A stretch of 64,000 nucleotides of DNA, taken from Bacteroidota bacterium. GTDB taxonomy: Bacteria; Bacteroidota; Bacteroidia; Chitinophagales; Chitinophagaceae. Position 1 is the first letter of the stretch, and every line of letters starts with the position of its first letter. The position numbers were made by a program, and so were the translations under genes. The DNA lies in the NCBI GenBank assembly GCA_023386555.1, contig JAEWJK010000005.1, positions 279,541-343,540 of the forward strand, in the 5' to 3' direction. Positions 26,771-34,904 of the stretch are shown here, in pieces. The notes beneath the pieces were generated by a model. It did no database searches. It was not told the DNA's origin and worked only from the letters and a program-made list of their open reading frames with translations.

Positions 26771-27265
26771 ATGGAATTACTTTCACCAGATCCGGGGTTG
26801 ATAATATGGACACTCTTATGCTTTTTGATCGTGTTCTTAATTCTTAGAAAGTTCGCATGGCCAGCAATTATCGCCGGGCTTGCAGCAAGAGAACAAGGTA
26901 TCGCCGATGCTATTGCTTCAGCTGAAAAAGTGAAGTCAGAAATGGCTTCTCTTAAAAGCGAGAACGAAGCTTTACTTACACAGGCAAGAGAAGAAAGAGC
27001 CGGGATGATAAAAGATGCAAAAGCAACTGCTGATAAAATGGTTGCTGATGCAAAAGACAAAGCAAAATCTGAGTATGATAGAATCCTTGCTGAAGCTCAA
27101 TTAGCCATTAATCAACAAAAAATGGCTGCACTTACTGAAGTTAAAAACCAGGTAGGAACTTTAGTTGTTGAGGTATCTGAGAAGATTCTTAGAAAAGAAC
27201 TCAGCGATAAACAACAGCAGGAAAAGTATATTAAAGAGTTAGCAGGAGATATAAAACTTAATTAA
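26771..27265 (+). CDS. atpF: ATP synthase F0 subunit b
   Basis: 164-residue peripheral stalk subunit. One N-terminal transmembrane helix (about 8-28, GLIIWTLLCFLIVFLILRKFAWPAI) with the conserved FAWP after it, then a long Ala/Lys/Glu-rich coiled coil (about 40-140). The stop codon overlaps the ATG of atpH (TAATG). Separated from atpE by 144 bases containing a hairpin and a dispersed repeat, unlike the tight spacing on its other side. Confidence 0.95.
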   Translation: MELLSPDPGLIIWTLLCFLIVFLILRKFAWPAIIAGLAAREQGIADAIASAEKVKSEMASLKSENEALLTQAREERAGMIKDAKATADKMVADAKDKAKSEYDRILAEAQLAINQQKMAALTEVKNQVGTLVVEVSEKILRKELSDKQQQEKYIKELAGDIKLN

Positions 27266-27828
27266 TGCAAAGTCCACGTTTAGCAGGAAGGTATGCAAAA
27301 AGTTTAGTTGATCTTTCGCAAGAAAAAGGTCAGCTGGAGAATGTATATAAGGATATGCAGTACATGCAGCAGGTTTCAAAGCAGAGCAGAGAATTTGTTG
27401 CATTGATCAAAAGCCCGGTAATAAAGGCTGATAAGAAAAATGCTATACTTGAAGCAGTTACAAAAGGGAAAGTAAGTGAGCTAACTGCAGCCTTCAACAA
27501 ACTTTTGGTTTCAAAAGGAAGAGAGAATGTATTACCTGAAGTGGTGAATGCATTTATTGATCAATACAATGCTATTAAAGGCATTAATAAAGTTAAGCTT
27601 ACAACTGCAACTGAGGCAACTGAAGAGTTGAAGCAGTCAATGATACAAAAAGTAAAAGCAGAAGCCGGATTTGGAACAGTTGAACTGGAAACAAAAGTAG
27701 ATCCTTCAATTGTTGGTGGATTTATCCTGGAGTTCAATAACAAAAAGGTTGATGCAAGTATTTTAAGAGATTTGAATGATGTGAAGAAGCAGTTTATGCG
27801 TAACGATTACATTCAACAGATCAGGTAA
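27265..27828 (+). CDS. atpH: ATP synthase F1 subunit delta
   Basis: 187-residue stalk subunit linking subunit b dimer to the alpha3-beta3 head. The N-terminal six-helix domain begins QSPRLAGRYAKSLVDLSQEKGQ; the C-terminal part has VKLTTATEATEELKQSM and VDPSIVGGFILEFNNKKVDASILRDL, the family signature. It overlaps atpF by one base. About 100 bases separate it from atpA, including a dispersed repeat. Confidence 0.95.
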   Translation: MQSPRLAGRYAKSLVDLSQEKGQLENVYKDMQYMQQVSKQSREFVALIKSPVIKADKKNAILEAVTKGKVSELTAAFNKLLVSKGRENVLPEVVNAFIDQYNAIKGINKVKLTTATEATEELKQSMIQKVKAEAGFGTVELETKVDPSIVGGFILEFNNKKVDASILRDLNDVKKQFMRNDYIQQIR

Positions 27829-27847
27829 GATGCATACTGTACAAAAA

Positions 27848-27873
27848 GTACAAGAGTGCGACGCAACCAAAGC
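27848..27873 (+). repeat. Dispersed intergenic repeat, copy G (GCGACGC subfamily)
   Basis: GTACAAGAGTGCGACG then CAACCAAAGC, between atpH and atpA, the second copy inside the ATP synthase cluster. Confidence 0.8.
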
Positions 27874-27934
27874 TAAATAGTAGTACAAAACCTGGGTTCA
27901 CAAACCCAAAACAATAAAAGATAAAAACAATAAT

Positions 27935-29512
27935 ATGGCAGAGATTAAACCCGATGAAATATCAGCGATACTGAGGCAACAGCTGAGCAATTTCAATGCA
28001 GGTGCAGACCTTGAAGAAGTGGGTACTGTATTACAGGTGGGTGACGGTATTGCCCGTGTTTACGGATTGAATAATGTAAGAGCCGGAGAACTGGTAGAAT
28101 TTGAAAGTGGTGTAAAAGCAATTGCTTTGAACCTGGAAGAAGATAATGTGGGTGTGGTTTTACTTGGAGAAAGTGGAGATATTAAAGAAGGTGCTACTGT
28201 AAGAAGAACAGGACAGATCGCTTCTATTAAAGTAGGTGATGGTCTGGTTGGTCGTGTTATTAATACTTTAGGTGAGCCTATCGATGGTAAAGGTCCTATT
28301 GCTGGTGAATTATATGAAATGCCTTTGGAAAGAAAAGCTCCGGGTGTTATCTATCGTGAGCCGGTAAAAGAACCTTTACAAACAGGTATCAAAGCGATTG
28401 ATGCAATGATTCCGATCGGTCGTGGACAAAGAGAATTGGTTATTGGTGACCGTCAAACCGGTAAATCTGCTATCTGTATTGATACCATCATTAATCAAAA
28501 AGAATTTTACGAAGCAGGTAAACCTGTTTATTGTATATATGTTGCTATTGGTCAAAAAGCATCTACGATTGCAGGTGTAATGAAAACCCTGGAAGATAAT
28601 GGTGCTATGAAGTACACAACAATTGTTGCAGCTTCTGCATCCGATCCTGCTCCTCAGCAGTTCTATGCTCCATTTGCTGGTGCTGCCATAGGTGAGTTCT
28701 TCCGTGATACCGGTAGACCGGCTTTGATCATTTATGATGATCTTTCTAAACAAGCTGTCGCTTACCGTGAGGTTTCTCTTCTATTAAGAAGACCTCCAGG
28801 ACGTGAAGCTTATCCGGGTGACGTATTCTATCTGCATAGTCGTTTATTGGAAAGAGCTGCGAAGGTTATTGCCAATGATGATGTTGCTAAGAACATGAAC
28901 GACCTTCCTGAATCAATCAAACATTTAGTAAAAGGTGGTGGATCTTTAACAGCACTTCCAATTATTGAAACACAGGCTGGTGACGTATCTGCATACATTC
29001 CTACAAACGTAATTTCGATTACTGACGGACAGATATTCCTTGAAGGTAACTTGTTCAACGCTGGTATTCGTCCGGCAATTAACGTGGGTATTTCTGTAAG
29101 TCGTGTGGGTGGTAACGCTCAGATCAAGTCAATGAAAAAAGTATCTGGTACGTTGAAACTTGACCAGGCACTTTACCGTGAGCTTGAAGCTTTCTCTAAA
29201 TTCGGTGGTGATCTTGATGCTGCAACAAAATCAGTAATCGATAAAGGTGCAAGAAACGTTGAGATCCTAAAACAACCTCAGTACACTCCGTTTACTGTTG
29301 AGAAACAAGTTGCTATTATTTACCTGGGTACACAAGGTTTATTAAGAGACGTACCAGTAAATAAAGTGAAGGAATTCGAAACACATTTCTTGACTGAAAT
29401 GGAGAACAAAATGCCTGATGTTTTAGGTGAATTCAAGAAAGGAAATCTTCCTGAAGATGGCCTTAACAGGATGGTTGAGCTTGCAAAAAGCTTGATGGGT
29501 GGGTACAAATAA
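27935..29512 (+). CDS. atpA: ATP synthase F1 subunit alpha
   Basis: 525 residues. Non-catalytic nucleotide-binding subunit: beta-barrel domain with LQVGDGIARVYGL, then Walker A GDRQTGKSA, VYVAIGQKAST-like VAIGQKASTIAG, the DDLSKQAVAYREVSLLLRRPPGREAYPGDVFYLHSRLLERAA segment with the family signature, and TDGQIFLEGNLFNAGIRPAINVGISVSRVGG. A good terminator follows, so this is the last gene of the unit. The gamma subunit gene atpG, often next in Bacteroidota, is not here, and atpD/atpC are also elsewhere. Confidence 0.98.
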   Translation: MAEIKPDEISAILRQQLSNFNAGADLEEVGTVLQVGDGIARVYGLNNVRAGELVEFESGVKAIALNLEEDNVGVVLLGESGDIKEGATVRRTGQIASIKVGDGLVGRVINTLGEPIDGKGPIAGELYEMPLERKAPGVIYREPVKEPLQTGIKAIDAMIPIGRGQRELVIGDRQTGKSAICIDTIINQKEFYEAGKPVYCIYVAIGQKASTIAGVMKTLEDNGAMKYTTIVAASASDPAPQQFYAPFAGAAIGEFFRDTGRPALIIYDDLSKQAVAYREVSLLLRRPPGREAYPGDVFYLHSRLLERAAKVIANDDVAKNMNDLPESIKHLVKGGGSLTALPIIETQAGDVSAYIPTNVISITDGQIFLEGNLFNAGIRPAINVGISVSRVGGNAQIKSMKKVSGTLKLDQALYRELEAFSKFGGDLDAATKSVIDKGARNVEILKQPQYTPFTVEKQVAIIYLGTQGLLRDVPVNKVKEFETHFLTEMENKMPDVLGEFKKGNLPEDGLNRMVELAKSLMGGYK

Positions 29513-29535
29513 GTAGAAAACTATATAAGTATTAG

Positions 29536-29565
29536 AAGCTCCGGAAATTATTTCGGAGCTTTTTT
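29536..29565 (+). terminator. Terminator of atpA
   Basis: AAGCTCCG pairs with CGGAGCTT, extendable inwards, followed by a T-run; it closes the ATP synthase cluster. Confidence 0.9.
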
Positions 29566-29600
29566 ATTTCACAAGCCATTGGTTTTCATGGCATCACCTC

Positions 29601-29623
29601 TTGTGTCACTCACTTGTACTTTC
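29601..29623 (-). repeat. Dispersed intergenic repeat, copy H (short form)
   Basis: On the minus strand GAAAGTACAAGTGAG then TGACACAA, between the atpA terminator and the TonB receptor promoter. Confidence 0.75.
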
Positions 29624-29662
29624 GGTTTTCATTGCATCAGGGGTAAAAACTCTAAAAAATAA

Positions 29663-29694
29663 TTTGGTTTATAACATAAACTAATCTATGTTTG
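29663..29694 (+). promoter_or_regulatory. Bacteroidota-type promoter of the TonB-dependent receptor
   Basis: TTTG (29663-29666), 20 bases, TATGTTTG (29687-29694): both elements and spacing fit the Bacteroidota housekeeping consensus. The -7 box overlaps the upstream ATG (29688), so that ATG would lie before the transcription start and translation should begin at 29715. Confidence 0.7.
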
Positions 29695-29714
29695 TGCTGA
29701 AATCGAAACTACAC

Positions 29715-31931
29715 ATGAAACCGCTTATTCTAATATTCAGCTTTCTGATATCAGCTTCATTGGCAGCCCAGGTAAAAATTATGGGAACCGTAAAAGACAA
29801 TAAAGGAAGAATACTGGCAGGAGCCACAATTACACTGAAAGAAACCTACGATGGTGCAGTAAGTGATTCAACCGGAAGTTTTTCATTCAAGACAATTGAA
29901 AAAGGCGAAAAGGTTTTATCTGCTTCCATGATCGGAAATAAAACAGTTGAAGAAAAAATCATTATTCAGAAAGAGAACATTCACATTGATTTTGTTTTAA
30001 AAGAAGAGATCAATGAGTTGAATGCTGTTGTTATTACTGCAGGTGCTTTTGAAGCAGGGGATAAAAAGAAAGCAACCGTTCTTTCAACTCTTGATGTATT
30101 AACAACAGGTGGTGCCAATGCAGATATTGCTGCAGCAGTAAAAACTTTACCAGGTGCTCAGCAGGTTGGTGAAAGTGAAGGTTTATTTGTAAGAGGTGGT
30201 GCAGGTTATGAAACAAAACAATTCATCGACGGAACAGTGGTAAACAATCCATTCTTCACCTCTGCTCCTGATCTTGCTTCAAGAGGCAGATTTTCCCCCA
30301 CACTTTTCAAAGGAACTGTTTTCAGCACCGGTGGTTATTCAGCTTTGTACGGCCAGGCTTTATCTTCTGCATTGATATTAGAATCAATCGATATTCCTGA
30401 ACAATCACAGGCTTCAGCATCTTTATCACCTATCATTCTTGGTGCAGGTTTTCAGCAGTTAGCAAAGAATAAAAAAGCATCATGGGGAGTAAACTATAGC
30501 TATACAAATCTGAAAGCATACTTTGAAGTAGTTAAACAGAAGCCTGACTATTTTAAAGTTCCGGAATTTCATGGTGGTGATGCAAACTTTCGTTTTAGAA
30601 CAAAGAATGGTGGTATCGTAAAATATTATACCACCTTCACTAAGATCAGTATGGGTTTAAGAAGACCTGATATTGACAGCATTGGAATCAAAGATGCATT
30701 CAGTATAAAAAATCTAAATTGGTACAACAACCTTAGCTGGAAAGAAAACTTAGGTAATGGATGGAAAATGAATCTTGGTCTGAGCTATAGTTACAACATA
30801 GATGACCTTAGCCAGCAATTACAGGATGGAAACAATCAACCGAAAACATTTTCACAGCCCTGGTTACAGAACAAAAATTTTGTGATAGATCAAAGACAAG
30901 ATCTGTCACAAGTGAAAATGGTACTCGATAAAAAACTTAGTGGCATCAGTGTATTAAGAATGGGTGGTGAGTATTGGTACGGATACAACAAAAGTAAATT
31001 CAACAGTTACAATTCATTATTAGAAGATCATTTCAAAGCGTTATTCAGTGAAGCTGATCTTTATATCACTAATGATATCGCTGCAAAAGTTGGAGTGAGA
31101 GCAGAACATTCGTCTATCATCAATAAATTAAATATTGCACCACGTTTATCACTTGCATACAAGACAGGAAAGAATGCACAGGTGTCATTTGCTTATGGTG
31201 AGTTTTATCAGAAACCAGAGAATACTCAACTGATACAAACTACTAATCTTGGTTATACTAAAGCAACACATTACATCGCAAACTATCAAAAGATGAATCT
31301 CAACTATACTTTCAGAGCTGAAGTATATTATAAAAAGTATAATGATCTGGTAAAGACTGTTCCTGTAATCAATAACGATGGAACTGGCTATGCACAAGGT
31401 TTTGAAATATTCTGGAGAGATAAGAAAAGCATTAAGAATCTTGATTACTGGATCAGTTATTCTTACCTCGATACCAAAAGAGATTACCTGAATTATCCTG
31501 GTCAGCTTACACCAAATTTTGCAGCAGAACATACAGTAAGTATTGTAACTAAACGTTGGGTTACAGACTGGAAAACCGGTTTCAATTTCACTTACAGTTT
31601 TGCAACAGGAAGACCTTATTACAACCTTCAGCAAAACACTACAACAGGTAAAACAGATATCGCTGATCGTGGTAAAACAAAATCATTCAATAACCTTGGC
31701 TTTAGTATGAACTATGTGCCAACCCTTGGTAAATCAACAAAGAATTTTATTGTATTAGTAGCCAGTGTAACCAATGTATTGGGTGCTGATCCGGTATTCG
31801 GATATAATTATTCATACAATGGATTAAGAAAAGAAGCTATTGGACTTCCTGCAAAAAGATTCTTTTTTATCGGTGCTTTCTTTAGCTGGGGAGTTGATAG
31901 AACACAGGATGCGATTAATAATAATTTATAG
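29715..31931 (+). CDS. TonB-dependent outer-membrane receptor with carboxypeptidase-like N-terminal domain
   Basis: 738 residues from ATG 29715, where a clean signal peptide starts (MKPLILIFSFLISASLAAQ); the ATG at 29688 is inside the promoter. Domains: CarboxypepD_reg-like beta-sandwich (about 20-105, IMGTVKDNKGRILAGATITLKETYDGAVSDSTGSF), plug (about 115-220, with VKTLPGAQQVGESEGLFVRGGAGYETKQFIDG) and a beta-barrel with many aromatic strands. No SusD-like lipoprotein gene follows, which argues against a classical polysaccharide-utilisation pair; substrate unknown. It may be co-transcribed with the 2TM-protein group, with a dispersed repeat between. Confidence 0.9.
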   Translation: MKPLILIFSFLISASLAAQVKIMGTVKDNKGRILAGATITLKETYDGAVSDSTGSFSFKTIEKGEKVLSASMIGNKTVEEKIIIQKENIHIDFVLKEEINELNAVVITAGAFEAGDKKKATVLSTLDVLTTGGANADIAAAVKTLPGAQQVGESEGLFVRGGAGYETKQFIDGTVVNNPFFTSAPDLASRGRFSPTLFKGTVFSTGGYSALYGQALSSALILESIDIPEQSQASASLSPIILGAGFQQLAKNKKASWGVNYSYTNLKAYFEVVKQKPDYFKVPEFHGGDANFRFRTKNGGIVKYYTTFTKISMGLRRPDIDSIGIKDAFSIKNLNWYNNLSWKENLGNGWKMNLGLSYSYNIDDLSQQLQDGNNQPKTFSQPWLQNKNFVIDQRQDLSQVKMVLDKKLSGISVLRMGGEYWYGYNKSKFNSYNSLLEDHFKALFSEADLYITNDIAAKVGVRAEHSSIINKLNIAPRLSLAYKTGKNAQVSFAYGEFYQKPENTQLIQTTNLGYTKATHYIANYQKMNLNYTFRAEVYYKKYNDLVKTVPVINNDGTGYAQGFEIFWRDKKSIKNLDYWISYSYLDTKRDYLNYPGQLTPNFAAEHTVSIVTKRWVTDWKTGFNFTYSFATGRPYYNLQQNTTTGKTDIADRGKTKSFNNLGFSMNYVPTLGKSTKNFIVLVASVTNVLGADPVFGYNYSYNGLRKEAIGLPAKRFFFIGAFFSWGVDRTQDAINNNL

Positions 31932-31959
31932 CTGATAATGGATTGTTGATAATTGAACA

Positions 31960-31988
31960 GAACGTACAAGTGAGTGACACAACGAAGC
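31960..31988 (+). repeat. Dispersed intergenic repeat, copy I (short form)
   Basis: GAACGTACAAGTGAG then TGACACAACGAAGC, identical over 29 bases to copy D. It lies between the TonB receptor and the 2TM protein. Confidence 0.85.
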
Positions 31989-32029
31989 TAAACAAAGAAC
32001 AGAACCTCTACATAATAAAAATATAACTC

Positions 32030-32305
32030 ATGAACAACGAAAAAAGAGATGATCTGCTTTGGCAGATTGCAAAACGAAGAGCTGGATTCAAATGGAATTT
32101 GGCAGCATACTTCATCGTTAATACTTTCCTGGTGGGTGTATGGTATTTCTCCTCAGCAAATCCTGATCACTTCTGGCCTATCTGGCCAATATTAGGATGG
32201 GGTTTAGGAGTGGCCTTTAACTATTTTAATGCTTATCATAGTAACAATATTTTCTCTGTTGAAGATGAATATGATAAATTAAGAAAACAACAATCACAAC
32301 TATAA
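32030..32305 (+). CDS. 2TM-domain membrane protein
   Basis: 91 residues. Two transmembrane helices (about 20-40, WNLAAYFIVNTFLVGVWYF, and 46-66, WPIWPILGWGLGVAFNYFNA) between a charged start (KRRAGFKWNL) and a charged C-terminal helix, matching the 2TM domain family. In Bacteroidota this domain is often found near regulators or LytTR proteins; function unknown. It begins a probable five-gene unit; the next ATG is ten bases after its stop. Confidence 0.8.
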   Translation: MNNEKRDDLLWQIAKRRAGFKWNLAAYFIVNTFLVGVWYFSSANPDHFWPIWPILGWGLGVAFNYFNAYHSNNIFSVEDEYDKLRKQQSQL

Positions 32306-32315
32306 AAACAAAACA

Positions 32316-32954
32316 ATGAAAAAGTTATTATTTGTATTGATGGCAATATTCAGTTTGCAATTTACTGTCTTCTCACAATCTGAAGTTTATATAAAGAAGA
32401 TGAAAGAGACTTTACAGTTGATGGATTCAGCCAAAAGTGTTCAGGACCTCCAGGAAGTTTCGGCACAGTTTGAACGTATCGGCGATATGGAAAAAACACA
32501 ATGGCTTCCATATTACTATGCTGCATTGGCTCAAACAAACATTGGATGGATGGATCAGAAAATTGACAAAGACAAATTAGCCGATAAAACAAAAATGATC
32601 ATCTCCAAAGCCGAAGCCATAGAGAAAAACAGTGAGTTGTATGTTTTGAAAAACATGGTAGCCACACAGCAAATGCTTGTGGATCCACAAAACCGTTGGA
32701 TGAGTTATGGTACAGAAGCAGGAACAGCTTTGGAGACTGCAAAAAAACTAGATCCTGAAAATCCAAGAATTTATTACCTGCAGGGAATGAGTATGTTCAG
32801 CACACCTGAAGCTTACGGTGGTGGTAAGGATAAAGCAAAACCATTGTTTCAGAAATCTGTTGACCTGTTCAAAACAAAAAAGCCAGCTTCTGAACTACAT
32901 CCAAAATGGGGACAGAATATAGCAGAAGACATGTTGGCAAAATGTTCATCATAA
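32316..32954 (+). CDS. Secreted helical-repeat (TPR-like) protein
   Basis: 212 residues. Signal peptide MKKLLFVLMAIFSLQFTVFS with probable cleavage before QSEVY. The rest is all-helical with TPR-like pairs (LPYYYAALAQTNIGW, LDPENPRIYYLQGMSMF near the C-terminus, then KDKAKPLFQKSVDLF). Probably periplasmic. No enzyme motif. It shares the unit with the 2TM protein upstream; a 92-base spacer with a 13-base inverted repeat follows. Confidence 0.7.
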   Translation: MKKLLFVLMAIFSLQFTVFSQSEVYIKKMKETLQLMDSAKSVQDLQEVSAQFERIGDMEKTQWLPYYYAALAQTNIGWMDQKIDKDKLADKTKMIISKAEAIEKNSELYVLKNMVATQQMLVDPQNRWMSYGTEAGTALETAKKLDPENPRIYYLQGMSMFSTPEAYGGGKDKAKPLFQKSVDLFKTKKPASELHPKWGQNIAEDMLAKCSS

Positions 32955-32966
32955 AATAGTTTGATT

Positions 32967-33022
32967 GTTTGATTGTTCCAGTGTTCAATAGTTATTTGTA
33001 AAACTGTTTGGAACAATCAAAC
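32967..33022 (+). repeat. 13-base inverted repeat in the spacer between two genes
   Basis: GTTTGATTGTTCC (32967-32979) and GGAACAATCAAAC (33010-33022) are exact reverse complements around a 30-base loop. No T-run follows, so it is not a classical terminator; an RNA attenuator or mRNA-processing hairpin is possible. Confidence 0.6.
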
Positions 33023-33046
33023 TTTCAAACACTCAAACTTTTTTCC

Positions 33047-33631
33047 ATGGAAAAAGAAATATCACCCCAGGAAAGTTTATCCATCATTCAATCTATGATT
33101 GATAAAGCGAAACATTCACTCAGTGACGGCAGTCACTATTTCCTGCTATGGGGCTATACAATTTTTCTCGGCTGCATTATTCAATACTCACTTTTGGTAA
33201 TTGGGTATGAAAGACACTATTATGCATGGTCTGTTACATTGGTAGCAATCATCATTCATAATATTTTCATGTTTCGTGATTCGAAAAAGCAAAGAGCGGT
33301 AACGTTTATTGAAGAAGCAAACGGACAACTCTGGATGGGTATCGGTATTGCTTTTGGTGTGATGTCGATATTGTTTATCAAGATCGGATGGCATTATTGT
33401 TTTCCATTCTATATTTTATTTTATGGTCTTGGCTCTTTCGTCAGTGGTAAACTAATAAAATTTAAACCGCTCGTTTTAGGTGGAATTGTTTGTTATGTTT
33501 TATCAGCTGTTGCTGTGTTTACTGATTATCCTACACAAATATTAATTACTGCCATCAGTATTCTTATCAGCTATATCATTCCAGGTCACATGTTACGATC
33601 CCAGTATAAAAAACAAATTGCTTTATCATGA
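33047..33631 (+). CDS. Multi-pass membrane protein, paralogue A
   Basis: 194 residues from ATG 33047 (upstream in-frame TTG discarded). A short cytosolic N-terminus (ISPQESLSIIQSMIDKAK) is followed by about five to six hydrophobic segments and ends SYIIPGHMLRSQYKK. The N-terminal and C-terminal motifs recur in the next gene, so the two arose by tandem duplication. Family not named by me. Its TGA overlaps the following ATG (ATGA), implying translational coupling. Confidence 0.75.
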   Translation: MEKEISPQESLSIIQSMIDKAKHSLSDGSHYFLLWGYTIFLGCIIQYSLLVIGYERHYYAWSVTLVAIIIHNIFMFRDSKKQRAVTFIEEANGQLWMGIGIAFGVMSILFIKIGWHYCFPFYILFYGLGSFVSGKLIKFKPLVLGGIVCYVLSAVAVFTDYPTQILITAISILISYIIPGHMLRSQYKKQIALS

Positions 33632-34278
33632 ACGAGGAAAGAGAATTAAATCAGCATGAAAGTTTATTGATCATTCAACAGATGATCAACACTGCTAAAA
33701 CAGAGCAGAAAGATAATGGCATGGGTTGGATTATCTGGGGTTGGATGTTGTTTCTGGCTTCTGTATTAACATTGCTGAACATGAAGTTCAACTGGTCTGA
33801 CCAGTTATTTCTTTTCTGGAATATTTTCGGTGGTCTGGCATTCATCATTATGATCATCGAACTTATCAGGAATAAATTCTTCAATAAAAGAGTAAAAGTA
33901 AAAACGTATACTGGTGATCTTTTCGAAAAACTGAATGCAGGTTTCTTTCTCAGCTTAATGTTCATCATCTTTTCCATTAATCTTGGATCAAGGCATATCT
34001 ACAATGAGTTTGGAAAGCATTCTGAAGTCTTCATCAACATTGGGTTTGCCTTACTAATAAACTTATATGCATTCTGGATTTTAATTTACGGTGCTGCACT
34101 CAATTTCAAACCTTCTACCATCGGTGCTTATGCATGTTTTGCTCTCGGGTTTACTGCCATGTTCATTAATGATTTTGAATGGACGATGATATTACATGCA
34201 GGAGCAATTCTTATTGGTTATATCATTCCCGGCCACATTGCTAATAACGAGTTCAGAAAAATTCACAGTAAAGGATAA
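33628..34278 (+). CDS. Multi-pass membrane protein, paralogue B
   Basis: 216 residues. It starts in the last codon of paralogue A. HESLLIIQQMINTAK matches ESLSIIQSMIDKAK of A, and GYIIPGHIANNEFRK matches its end. About six transmembrane segments. Eight bases separate it from the winged-helix regulator. The pair plus a small winged-helix protein suggests a membrane-coupled regulatory unit; function unknown. Confidence 0.75.
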   Translation: MNEERELNQHESLLIIQQMINTAKTEQKDNGMGWIIWGWMLFLASVLTLLNMKFNWSDQLFLFWNIFGGLAFIIMIIELIRNKFFNKRVKVKTYTGDLFEKLNAGFFLSLMFIIFSINLGSRHIYNEFGKHSEVFINIGFALLINLYAFWILIYGAALNFKPSTIGAYACFALGFTAMFINDFEWTMILHAGAILIGYIIPGHIANNEFRKIHSKG

Positions 34279-34286
34279 GTGTACGA

Positions 34287-34580
34287 ATGTTCAAAGAACT
34301 GGATCCCATATTACATTCACAGTTGAGGCTTGCGGTAATGAGTTTGCTCATTGGTGTAAAAGAGGCTGAATTTACTTTCATCAAAGAGAAAACCAACTCA
34401 ACTGCAGGTAATCTTTCTGTGCAGGTACAGAAATTAAAAGATGCCGGTTATATTGAAGTGAATAAACAGTTTAAAGATAATTATCCGCTCACTACCTGTA
34501 AGATCACACCTAAAGGAGTACAGGCTTTCGAAGATTATGTAAAAGCATTACAGCAATATTTAGATGTAGGGAAGAAATAA
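34287..34580 (+). CDS. Small winged-helix transcriptional regulator
   Basis: 97 residues, single domain. Sequence LDPILHSQLRLAVMSLLIGVKEAEFTFIKEKTNSTAGNLSVQVQKLKDAGYIEV is the classical winged-helix (MarR/ArsR-like, PF13601 type) pattern, with the recognition helix around STAGNLSVQVQKL and the wing at KQFKDNYPLTTCKITPKG. No sensor domain. Last gene of the unit; it probably regulates the unit itself (inference). Confidence 0.85.
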   Translation: MFKELDPILHSQLRLAVMSLLIGVKEAEFTFIKEKTNSTAGNLSVQVQKLKDAGYIEVNKQFKDNYPLTTCKITPKGVQAFEDYVKALQQYLDVGKK

Positions 34581-34904
34581 GTCAGATGTCTGATAGACGA
34601 TGGCTGATGTATGATCTGAGAAATGTTGCAGACTGGAGATTATAAATTAAAGGGTTGTCAATCCTTTATTTTTCCCCGCTTCAGATCAGTAAGTTTTTCT
34701 ATGATTATAAATATTATATTTATCCTGGAATATACCTGGAATATATCTAACTTATACCCGGGTTATACCTGAAATATCTCTAAGGATGGCCCGTATGTAC
34801 ATTAAGGAATATAGCAGTAATGTACGGCTGATACATTAATAAGCCATAAGATATAATAGCCAGTGCTGCAACCTGGATAAGTTATAAACTCATAAACCGA
34901 TAAT
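34581..34904. other. 324-base intergenic region with degenerate repeats
   Basis: Contains a decayed REP half (AGGGTTGTCAATCCT, 34651-34665), four degenerate copies of an (A)CCTGGAATAT-like unit (34722-34777) centred on a CCCGGG, and an eight-base stem GTACATTA/TAATGTAC (34797-34804 with 34818-34825). It marks the left boundary of the accessory island. Confidence 0.5.
34722..34777 (+). repeat. Degenerate direct repeats upstream of the 244-residue protein
   Basis: ATCCTGGAATAT, ACCTGGAATATAT, then after nine bases ACCCGGGTTAT and ACCTGAAATAT. Units of 11-13 bases ending in TAT. Confidence 0.5.
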
